The translations under genes and the position numbers were made by a program. Below, piece after piece: positions 1-4,602 of a stretch of 8,216 nt of DNA. The DNA is from Clostridia bacterium (lineage in GTDB: Bacteria; Bacillota_A; Clostridia; Christensenellales; Aristaeellaceae). Positions within the stretch are counted from its first letter, which is position 1. The number at the start of each line of letters is the position of its first letter. Location of the stretch: positions 1 through 8,216 of the forward strand of contig JAGBAU010000089.1 of assembly GCA_017938785.1 (NCBI GenBank), written 5' to 3'. The notes under the pieces are model-generated. The model did not search any database and was not told the DNA's origin. It saw only the letters and a list, made by a program, of their open reading frames with translations.

Positions 1-129
1 TGGATCGGCGGCTTGAACATGACAAGTATGGAAAAGCGCAACGCTGCGTTGGATGCCTATGCAAAAGGCAAAACCAGTTTCAGTGCCCTGGCGGAACAGC
101 TCAATTCAGCTTATACGGATTTATGGTAA
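1..129 (+). CDS. 3' end of an unidentified protein (partial, C-terminal 42 residues)
   Basis: The frame beginning at base 1 is open through 42 codons and stops at TAA 127-129. The translated tail starts WIGGLNMTSMEK and ends with SAYTDLW. It has no recognisable motif; the mixed helical, lightly charged tail would suit a secreted or binding-protein type C-terminus, but that is only a guess. The gene is judged real mainly because its stop codon lies four bases before a well-formed terminator hairpin and the next gene converges on it from the other strand. The start and most of the protein lie outside the window, so no function is assigned. Confidence 0.55.
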   Translation, partial: WIGGLNMTSMEKRNAALDAYAKGKTSFSALAEQLNSAYTDLW

Positions 130-133
130 AAGA

Positions 134-163
134 GAAAAAGTGTGCAGTCTTGCACACTTTTTC
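134..163. terminator. Bidirectional intrinsic terminator
   Basis: A perfect 13-bp inverted repeat (134-146 with 151-163) with a 4-base GTCT loop. The outer stem is five A:T pairs, so the transcript ends in U-rich sequence in either direction. It sits between the stop of the upstream plus-strand gene (127-129) and the stop of the convergent NlpC/P60 gene (170-172) and can end both transcripts. Confidence 0.85.
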
Positions 164-169
164 GTTACT

Positions 170-646
170 TCAATAGGGATTGACGATGCGCTTGCCCAGG
201 GAAAAGCGCTCCCGCCAGTGATCGTCGTATTCGGAAACCATGATCACCATCTCCGAAGAGGAGGCATGCACGAAGCGGTTCATGCCCAGCCAGATGCCCA
301 CATGATCGTAGCGGTCGCTGTCGGCGACGGTGTCAAAGAAGATCAGGTCGCCGGGGATCATGGCGGATGCGGTTTCAATGGTTTCGTACTGGTCATCATA
401 GGCGATGTACTTTGCACTGTGGATCAGGTCGATACCGTGGGTTGCGTAGGCGACCTTGGTAAGTCCGCTGCAATCGTAGCCCTCCGGACCGGCCTTTCCG
501 AAGATGTAAGGCTTGCCCCGGTGGCCCAGGGCCACCATGGCTGCGGATTCTCCCCGGGTGTAGAGGGGCATGGCGCAGGATACAAGAATCAGCGCGCCCA
601 GCAGCAGGCCGCCGACGATGCGGATGAACAGGGGAGTGGTCTTCAT
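170..646 (-). CDS. NlpC/P60 family cell-wall peptidase, putative lipoprotein
   Basis: A 158-residue papain-like peptidase. Members of this family usually hydrolyse the D-gamma-glutamyl to diamino-acid bond in peptidoglycan stem peptides. Residues 1-9 form a short basic N-terminus, about 10-23 a hydrophobic helix, and LVSC at 21-24 fits a lipobox with Cys24 as the lipidated residue, so the enzyme is probably anchored to the outer face of the membrane. The catalytic Cys59 lies in YDCSGLTK, His115 in DHVGIWLG, and the third active-site residue is probably His127 in RFVHASS. PGDLIFF (98-104) is the usual strand before the catalytic His. There are no SH3b or other wall-binding repeats, so this is a minimal catalytic domain. 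The start ATG (646-644) overlaps the trmB stop as ATGA, with GGAGG (658-654) seven bases upstream, indicating translational coupling. It is the last gene of the minus-strand operon. Family assignment is firm; the lipoprotein call and exact substrate are inferred. Confidence 0.9.
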   Translation of the reverse strand: MKTTPLFIRIVGGLLLGALILVSCAMPLYTRGESAAMVALGHRGKPYIFGKAGPEGYDCSGLTKVAYATHGIDLIHSAKYIAYDDQYETIETASAMIPGDLIFFDTVADSDRYDHVGIWLGMNRFVHASSSEMVIMVSEYDDHWRERFSLGKRIVNPY

Positions 647-1410
647 TCTGCGGCCTCCGCCCGTTCAAGGGCCTTCTTTTTACGGATATCTGCGCCCACT
701 TCCACCTGGTCAATGCGGTGCCCGTCCACCTCCAGAACAAAGTCTTCGGGCAGGTTCGCCATGCGGGCGATCAGGAAGTGGATGGCCATGCCGCGACCGG
801 CATACATGGCTTCATGCTCGCTTACATAGTTAGGAGTATAGCCCGAATTGTGCAGGTCATCGGTGAGATAGGTGATCTCGAAGCCGCTCATCTTCAGGTA
901 GCGCTGGGTGGCAATGAAGAGGGGAACGTCATCGGTCTTGAAGTGAATCTCGCCGCCTGGCTTCAAAAATCCGCGGTACTGCAGAAGCTGCCGGGGATGG
1001 GTCAGCCTGCGCTTGTGCTGCTTGGCCTTCTCATCCCAGGGATTGGGGAAATTGATGTAAATGCGGCTTACGCCGTCTTCTGGGGCGAAGGAATCCAGAA
1101 TGAACATGGCGTCCACGGCAGAAAGAAGCAGGTTGTCCACCGGATCCTCGCCGTATTCCTTCATGGTGTTCTTGATGGTGACCGCCAGCACATGGCGAAC
1201 CTCGTCGATGGCGATGAAGTTCACATCGGGGTTCTCGTGGGCCATCTTTGCGGTGGATACGCCCTTGCCGCAGCCGATTTCCAGATGCAGGGGTGCGTCC
1301 GGATTCTTGAACATGGGGCGCCAGTTTCCGCGATGATCGCGGGCGCCGCTGATCAAGTAGGGACAGCTGTCCAGCAGGGGCTCGGTCCAGGATTTGCGAC
1401 GCATGCGCAT
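643..1410 (-). CDS. trmB: tRNA (guanine-N7-)-methyltransferase TrmB
   Basis: A 255-residue SAM-dependent methyltransferase of the TrmB family, which makes m7G at position 46 in the variable loop of tRNAs. The sequence opens with the typical MRxR start. The SAM-binding loop is EIGCGKG (44-50), followed by the acidic motif FIAIDE (65-70). The family signature IYINFPNPW (117-125) and HKRRLTHP (132-139) gives the tRNA-binding and catalytic region. HFKTDD (156-161) and SEHEAMY (197-203) match the later conserved blocks. About 37 residues after IHFLIAR (210-216) form a charged tail beyond the usual end of the family (B. subtilis TrmB is about 213 residues). The ATG at 1410 is preferred because AGGAGGT (1428-1422) is 11 bases upstream; a second ATG two codons later would be too far away. 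One base separates it from the upstream membrane-protein gene, and its stop overlaps the NlpC/P60 start. Confidence 0.95.
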   Translation of the reverse strand: MRMRRKSWTEPLLDSCPYLISGARDHRGNWRPMFKNPDAPLHLEIGCGKGVSTAKMAHENPDVNFIAIDEVRHVLAVTIKNTMKEYGEDPVDNLLLSAVDAMFILDSFAPEDGVSRIYINFPNPWDEKAKQHKRRLTHPRQLLQYRGFLKPGGEIHFKTDDVPLFIATQRYLKMSGFEITYLTDDLHNSGYTPNYVSEHEAMYAGRGMAIHFLIARMANLPEDFVLEVDGHRIDQVEVGADIRKKKALERAEAAE

Positions 1411-1411
1411 A

Positions 1412-1696
1412 TCAGTTTTCTACCTCCTGATTTGCCTTTTTGCGGGCCTGGTAGGCGCGCTCTTCCTCCTCCATGCGGAGAAGGTCTGCCCTTTTCTTTT
1501 CCTGCGTGCGCTTCACATACAGAAGCAGCGCGCCGAAAACGGTGGAAAGGAACCACAGGGACAGCCCCTGTGCGAAGGCAGAGAAAATCATCAGCACGAT
1601 GCCGATTGCATACAGCAGCACAATGATGATGGGAAACACCTTTTTAAACCAGGTGGCGTTAAGCAGACGGTCGATTTTCTGGATATCCGGATTCAT
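1412..1696 (-). CDS. Small two-helix membrane protein of unknown function
   Basis: A 94-residue protein I do not recognise. Residues 1-19 are polar, about 20-40 form a very hydrophobic helix (FPIIIVLLYAIGIVLMIF), about 43-61 a second one, and 62-94 a highly charged, probably coiled-coil tail rich in K, R and E. By the positive-inside rule the tail and the N-terminus are probably cytoplasmic. It has no cysteine and no catalytic motif. The start ATG at 1696 has AAGGTG (1709-1704) seven bases upstream. It is the first gene of the operon and ends one base before trmB, whose ribosome binding site lies inside this gene's last codons, so translation of the two is probably linked. The position does not reveal its job; it may simply act as a scaffold or membrane accessory protein. 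Confidence 0.8.
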   Translation of the reverse strand: MNPDIQKIDRLLNATWFKKVFPIIIVLLYAIGIVLMIFSAFAQGLSLWFLSTVFGALLLYVKRTQEKKRADLLRMEEEERAYQARKKANQEVEN

Positions 1697-1717
1697 TTGG
1701 ATGCACCTTTCTTGCGT

Positions 1718-1757
1718 ATCATATGTTCCAGTTTATCACAGATTGGATGAATTGCAA
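1718..1757 (-). promoter_or_regulatory. Possible promoter of the membrane protein-trmB-NlpC operon
   Basis: Read on the minus strand, TTGCAA (1757-1752) followed after 16 bases by TAAACT (1735-1730) gives a weak sigma-A match. TATGAT (1723-1718) is a better -10 hexamer but has no good -35 at the usual distance. A promoter is expected here because this is the divergent gap before the first gene of the operon, but which hexamers are used is uncertain. Confidence 0.3.
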
Positions 1758-1775
1758 CGAATTTTTCGAAAATCA

Positions 1776-1804
1776 TTGAAAAACGGCGGGGGATTGGCTA
1801 TACT
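1776..1804 (+). promoter_or_regulatory. Sigma-A-type promoter of the acidic protein gene
   Basis: TTGAAA (1776-1781), a 17-base spacer and TATACT (1799-1804) make a near-consensus promoter. Transcription should start near 1811, giving a very short leader that begins at the ribosome binding site. This placement also excludes a TTG start at 1807, which would lie upstream of the transcript. Confidence 0.8.
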
Positions 1805-1827
1805 TCTTGGAGAAGGGAGCGAAGAAC

Positions 1828-2133
1828 ATGAAGAAGAATTCTGCCCTTGCGGGCTTTATAAGCCGTTTCCAGGCTATACTGGAAGAACTGGACCAGTTTG
1901 AAATGGATGAAGAACTGGAAGAGATGAACGCTGAATTTGAAGATGCGCTGTTCATGATGGAAACCATCGACGAGGACGGCGAGGACGCCGCGGAGGAAAT
2001 CGCCGATGCCATGGAGGATATGGATGACCTTCTGGCCCGGTATCGCGCGCTTTGCGGGGAACACCCGGAGCTGGGCCAGAAGGTTCTGGAGCTGGAAATG
2101 GCGGTTCAGATGGCCAAAAACAACCTGAATTGA
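1828..2133 (+). CDS. Small, very acidic helical protein of unknown function
   Basis: A 101-residue protein with 29 Asp/Glu against 7 Lys/Arg. Residues 1-16 (MKKNSALAGFISRFQA) are the only non-acidic part apart from the C-terminus. Residues 18-70 are densely acidic (for example EMDEELEEMNAEFEDA), and 79-101 form a less charged helix. The pattern suggests a helical bundle or coiled coil, and the acidic face could mimic nucleic acid or bind basic partners, but no family is recognised. There is no signal peptide or membrane segment, and only one cysteine (Cys76). The ATG at 1828 is chosen because AAGGGAG (1813-1819) is well spaced and the promoter puts the transcript start after the alternative TTG at 1807. 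It is a single-gene unit whose TGA stop is immediately followed by the stop of the convergent zinc-ribbon gene. Function unknown. Confidence 0.75.
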   Translation: MKKNSALAGFISRFQAILEELDQFEMDEELEEMNAEFEDALFMMETIDEDGEDAAEEIADAMEDMDDLLARYRALCGEHPELGQKVLELEMAVQMAKNNLN

Positions 2134-2277
2134 TCATTCCAGCGCGCTGCAATCCTCACAGAAGCCGTGGTTGCGGATTGCGCAATCATCGCAGAGCGGA
2201 TTTCCGCAGTTGACGCAGCGCTGGAAGGATCGGGAATCCGCCAGCCGGAAGCAATCTCTGCATTCCATCATTGCCAT
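2134..2277 (-). CDS. 47-residue protein with four CxxC pairs (probable zinc-binding miniprotein)
   Basis: Eight of 47 residues are cysteines, arranged as CxxC at 6-9, 21-24, 29-32 and 40-43, which is the layout for two zinc sites, either sequential or interleaved (cross-brace). The central part resembles a B-box/zinc-ribbon fragment (CVNCGNPLCDDC). The ATG at 2277 is chosen because AAAGGGG (2292-2286) lies 8 bases upstream. The reading frame stays open further upstream, but only by running across the end of the cysteine desulfurase gene and with no ribosome binding site, so the long form is rejected. The gene lies 49 bases after the desulfurase stop on the same strand, behind a hairpin that covers its ribosome binding site. 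It may bind zinc and act as an adaptor, or its thiols may serve in sulfur handling next to the desulfurase; both are inference. The Cys pattern and start are seen directly. Confidence 0.75.
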   Translation of the reverse strand: MAMMECRDCFRLADSRSFQRCVNCGNPLCDDCAIRNHGFCEDCSALE

Positions 2278-2283
2278 AAAATC

Positions 2284-2322
2284 AACCCCTTTCAGGCGCG
2301 AATATTCTGCCCGAAAGGGGTT
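2284..2322 (-). promoter_or_regulatory. Strong hairpin sequestering the ribosome binding site of the zinc miniprotein gene
   Basis: On the minus-strand transcript, 2322-2309 pairs with 2297-2284 over 14 base pairs (one G:U), leaving an 11-base loop. The 5' arm starts four bases after the cysteine desulfurase stop. The 3' arm contains the GAAAGGGG ribosome binding site of the 47-residue gene and is followed by GATTTTATGG. It could block translation of that gene, act as a weak terminator or attenuator (the U tract is poor), or protect the 3' end of the desulfurase mRNA. The structure is seen in the sequence; its role is inferred. Confidence 0.6.
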
Positions 2323-2326
2323 CGCT

Positions 2327-3472
2327 TTATGCGCCGTTTCGCAGGATTTCCTGAATGGAGAGCAGAAACTGCTCCACTTCATCGAAGCTGGAGGCATGGC
2401 CGATGCTTGCGCGCACAGCGCCGCGGCGCAAAGTTCCAAGCACACGATGGGTACCCGGCGCACAGTGCAGGCCGCCGCGCACAGCGATTCCCCGGCGGGA
2501 GAGCGCGTCCGCCACCTCGCTTGAAGTCATATCACCCAGGTTGAAGCTTACGATGCCCGCGCGGGCCGCCTCTTCGTGGGGCGTGTAAAGTATGGCTTGC
2601 TGCATCTTTTGAAGTCCTTCATACAGTGCGGTCACCAGTTCGCGTTCATGCATCATGATGCGCGACTGGTTCTGAAGAACATATTCCGTGCCTGCCTTCA
2701 ATCCGGCGATGCCCGGCAGGTTCACCGTGCCGGATTCATAGCGCTCCGGTGCGTCTTCGGGCTGCAGCATGCTGTCCGAATCCGTGCCGGTGCCGCCTTC
2801 GCGCAGGGTATTGAGTTCAAGACCTGAGCGGATATAGAGCCCGCCCGTGCCCTGGGGCCCCAGCAGGGATTTATGGCCGGGGAAGGCGTAGAGATCGCAG
2901 CTCAGTTTGTTCACATCTACGGGTATGCCGCCCAGAGCCTGCGCGCCGTCGATGAGGAAATGAATGCCGTGCCTGCGGGCGATTTCCCCAATGGCGGCGA
3001 CGGGCTGTATGGCGCCTGTGACGTTGGAAGCGTGGGTGACAACGATCAGTTTTGTATTCTTTCGGATGGCTTTTTCAATATCATGGGGATCCACCATGCC
3101 GTCCGGTCGGGGTGAAACCAGGGTCAGGGCAATCTGACTGCGGCTGCTCATGCCGGAGAGGGGCCGCAGCACGCTGTTGTGCTCCAGCATGGTGGAAACC
3201 ACATGATCGCCGCGCTTGAGCACGCCTTTGATGCCCAGGTTCAGCGCATCTGTGCAGTTGAAGCAGAAGGCGACACAGCTGTCCGCGCGTGCATGCAGTA
3301 TCCTTGCCAATGTATCCCGCGCATTGTATACGCATCGTGCCGCCTCCAGCGCGGCCGCATGGCCCGAACGGCCGGGATTTGCATTGTACTGCGTCAGCGC
3401 ACGCTGCATTTCCTCCCAAACTGCCTTCGGCTTGGGACTGCTGGTGGCAGCATTATCAAAATAGATGGTCAC
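2327..3472 (-). CDS. Cysteine desulfurase family protein (NifS/Csd-like, PLP-dependent)
   Basis: A 381-residue class V aminotransferase-fold enzyme. Such proteins use pyridoxal phosphate to take sulfur from cysteine, releasing alanine and leaving a persulfide on an active-site Cys for transfer to Fe-S, tRNA-thiolation or related acceptors; some act on selenocysteine. YFDNAATS (4-11) is the family start. His98 in STMLEHNS stacks on the cofactor, Asp175 and Gln178 (LIDGAQ) contact the ring, and Lys201 in FPGHKSLLGPQG forms the Schiff base. RYESGTVNLPG (244-254) is conserved. Cys337 in VRGGLHCAPG is the sulfur-accepting cysteine. The length and the short Cys loop fit the widespread Firmicutes subfamily that I believe is TIGR01977, not IscS. 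The start is GTG at 3472 with AAGGAGG (3485-3479) six bases upstream; the overlapping ATG at 3474 reads directly into TGA. It is divergent from a DUF3343 Se/S carrier-like gene and upstream of the Cys-rich miniprotein, suggesting a local sulfur or selenium transfer role. Confidence 0.92.
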   Translation of the reverse strand: MTIYFDNAATSSPKPKAVWEEMQRALTQYNANPGRSGHAAALEAARCVYNARDTLARILHARADSCVAFCFNCTDALNLGIKGVLKRGDHVVSTMLEHNSVLRPLSGMSSRSQIALTLVSPRPDGMVDPHDIEKAIRKNTKLIVVTHASNVTGAIQPVAAIGEIARRHGIHFLIDGAQALGGIPVDVNKLSCDLYAFPGHKSLLGPQGTGGLYIRSGLELNTLREGGTGTDSDSMLQPEDAPERYESGTVNLPGIAGLKAGTEYVLQNQSRIMMHERELVTALYEGLQKMQQAILYTPHEEAARAGIVSFNLGDMTSSEVADALSRRGIAVRGGLHCAPGTHRVLGTLRRGAVRASIGHASSFDEVEQFLLSIQEILRNGA

Positions 3473-3500
3473 ATCGAACCTCCTTCACACGAAAACCTCC
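3469..3500 (-). repeat. Duplicated ribosome-binding-site/start-stop element in the desulfurase leader
   Basis: Two imperfect tandem copies on the minus strand: GGAGGTTTTCGTGTGA (3500-3485) and GGAGGTTCGATGTGA (3483-3469). Each has a GGAGG, a short spacer, and a start codon followed directly by TGA (GTG-TGA and ATG-TGA). The GTG within the second copy (3472-3470) is the real start of the cysteine desulfurase. The upstream GTG is in the same frame as the gene but is cut off by its TGA. Confidence 0.5.
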
Positions 3501-3540
3501 AAAAGCGTACTATAAGATACTTGCGCCGCAGTGGAGTTCA
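3501..3540. promoter_or_regulatory. Divergent promoter region between cysteine desulfurase and DUF3343 genes
   Basis: The 102-base gap between two divergent starts must hold both promoters. The motif ACTATAAG (3509-3516) offers TATAAG as a plus-strand -10 and TATAGT (3514-3509) as a minus-strand -10. No convincing -35 is seen at the normal distance for either. If both hexamers are used, the two promoters overlap and would compete or share a regulator. Confidence 0.3.
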
Positions 3541-3574
3541 GAACCGCGCGCAGGAAATTGGGGGAGGATAGCGT

Positions 3575-3844
3575 ATGCGTGATGTTTATGGAATAGCGGC
3601 CTTCCGGTCCAGGCAGCAGGTTCTGCGCTTTGAAGATGCGCTTCACCGGGAAGGAATTCCCTCTGGTGTGATGACCACGCCGCGGGCGGTTGCGCTGGGC
3701 TGCGGCTTGTCGGTGCGCTTTGATATAGAAAACACGGAAAGGGTGAAGGCGGTGCTCCGGCGGGAAAATCCGGGCAACCTGATTGGGCTCTACCGGGTGG
3801 AACAGACCGGCGGGCGCCCTGCAATCGCGCCGATACCGAAGTAA
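3575..3844 (+). CDS. DUF3343 (putative Se/S carrier-like) protein
   Basis: An 89-residue single-domain protein matching the DUF3343 family (Pfam PF11823, labelled a putative selenium/sulfur carrier-like family). It shows the family layout: an N-terminal strand (YGIAAF), a helix (SRQQVLRFEDALHREG, 12-27), the strand and turn IPSGVMTTPR (28-37), then the conserved Cys-Gly block LGCGLSVRF (41-49). Cys43 is the only cysteine and is the expected carrier residue. Residues 50-75 form the second helix and a closing strand with IGLYRVE. The ATG at 3575 follows GGGGGAGG (3560-3567) at seven bases. The gene is divergent from a cysteine desulfurase, which could supply persulfide or selenide to Cys43; this partnership is inferred from gene context. 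No selD, selA or yedE-like gene is in view, so a selenium-specific role cannot be claimed. It ends with its own terminator. Confidence 0.82.
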   Translation: MRDVYGIAAFRSRQQVLRFEDALHREGIPSGVMTTPRAVALGCGLSVRFDIENTERVKAVLRRENPGNLIGLYRVEQTGGRPAIAPIPK

Positions 3845-3850
3845 AACTGT

Positions 3851-3881
3851 AAAGGGAGCGTACAATCCGTGCGCTCCTTTT
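3851..3881 (+). terminator. Intrinsic terminator after the DUF3343 gene
   Basis: A 13-bp stem (3851-3863 with 3869-3881, two G:T wobbles) with a 5-base AATCC loop, six bases after the TAA stop, followed by a short U-rich stretch (TTTTAACTT). It separates the DUF3343 unit from the nth promoter, which starts four bases later. Confidence 0.75.
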
Positions 3882-3884
3882 AAC

Positions 3885-3914
3885 TTGACCGTACGCTCGC
3901 CAAAATAGTATAAT
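3885..3914 (+). promoter_or_regulatory. Strong sigma-A promoter of the nth-obg-yhbY operon
   Basis: TTGACC (3885-3890), an 18-base spacer and a perfect TATAAT (3909-3914). Transcription should start near 3921, giving a leader of about 38 bases before nth. No second promoter is apparent inside the operon. Confidence 0.85.
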
Positions 3915-3958
3915 ACAAGGTGGTTGAAAAGCATTACCGAAGATGAGGAGGGAGAAAT

Positions 3959-4591
3959 ATGGATCGCAAACGTGCATCGCTGATTATGGATGAACTTGCA
4001 AAGCTTTACCCGGACGCCCGGCCGGAGCTCAATTTCTCCAATCCCTTTGAAACGCTCATAGCCACCATCCTGTCCGCCCAGTGCACGGACAAGCGCGTGA
4101 ATATGTGCACGGCGAAGTTATTTCCCGCCTACCCGGACGCCCATTCCATGGCAAAGCTCACGCCTGAGGAGCTGGAGCCCTACATCAAGGAATGCGGACT
4201 GTACCGCAACAAGGCGAAGAATATCGTGGCAGCCTGCCGTGCGCTGGTGGAGCAGTATGACGGCGTAGTGCCCTCCAACCGCAAGGAACTGATGGCGCTG
4301 CCGGGCGTGGGGCAGAAGACCGCGGGCGTGGTGCTCATGGCGGCCTTCGGCGATCCCCAGATTCCGGTGGATACCCATGTGTTCCGCGTTTCGCGCAGGA
4401 TCGGCCTGGCGGATGCGGATACCCCGGAAAAGGTGGAGGTTCAGCTGCAGAACCTGCTTGAAAAGGATATCTGGATTTACGGACACCATCTGCTCATCTG
4501 GCATGGACGGCGCATCTGCCATGCACAGAAGCCCGAATGCGATAAATGCCCGCTGAACGGTTCGCTCTGCGGCCACTGCGTGGAGAAATAA
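3959..4591 (+). CDS. nth: Endonuclease III (DNA glycosylase/AP lyase)
   Basis: A 210-residue HhH-GPD glycosylase of normal length. Endonuclease III removes oxidised pyrimidines and cleaves the abasic site in base-excision repair. LIATILSAQCTDKRVN (33-48) is the conserved N-terminal helix block. The helix-hairpin-helix is LPGVGQKTA (114-122) with the catalytic Lys120, and VDTHVFRVSRR (137-147) supplies the catalytic Asp138. A C-terminal [4Fe-4S] loop uses Cys187, Cys194, Cys197 and Cys204. The spacing is C-x6-C-x2-C-x6-C, one residue longer in the last gap than the classic x5, and a fifth cysteine (Cys207) follows. The ATG at 3959 has AGGAGG (3946-3951) seven bases upstream. It is the first gene of an operon, 11 bases before obg, whose AAGGAG begins at the last base of the nth stop codon. 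Function is secure; the cluster spacing is the only oddity. Confidence 0.96.
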   Translation: MDRKRASLIMDELAKLYPDARPELNFSNPFETLIATILSAQCTDKRVNMCTAKLFPAYPDAHSMAKLTPEELEPYIKECGLYRNKAKNIVAACRALVEQYDGVVPSNRKELMALPGVGQKTAGVVLMAAFGDPQIPVDTHVFRVSRRIGLADADTPEKVEVQLQNLLEKDIWIYGHHLLIWHGRRICHAQKPECDKCPLNGSLCGHCVEK

Positions 4592-4602
4592 AGGAGTAAC
4601 GA

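Noticed and set aside
53..829. A 258-codon plus-strand frame overlapping the NlpC/P60 gene
   Set aside because: It runs straight through a terminator hairpin and is antisense to a protein with an intact Cys-His catalytic set.
718..1626. A 302-codon plus-strand frame across trmB and the small membrane protein gene
   Set aside because: Antisense shadow of TrmB, whose motifs are unmistakable on the minus strand.
1807..1827. A TTG start seven codons upstream in the acidic protein gene
   Set aside because: It overlaps the predicted transcript start of a near-consensus promoter, and the AAGGGAG site is placed for ATG 1828.
2140..2150. CAGCGCGCTG palindrome as a terminator for the acidic gene
   Set aside because: It is self-complementary with no loop length to spare and has no U tract.
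2134..2463. A longer, 109-residue form of the zinc miniprotein
   Set aside because: The extra N-terminal part lies inside the cysteine desulfurase gene in another frame and has no ribosome binding site; ATG 2277 has one.
3472..3474. ATG at 3474 as the start of the cysteine desulfurase
   Set aside because: The next codon in that frame is TGA; the overlapping GTG at 3472 opens the correct frame.
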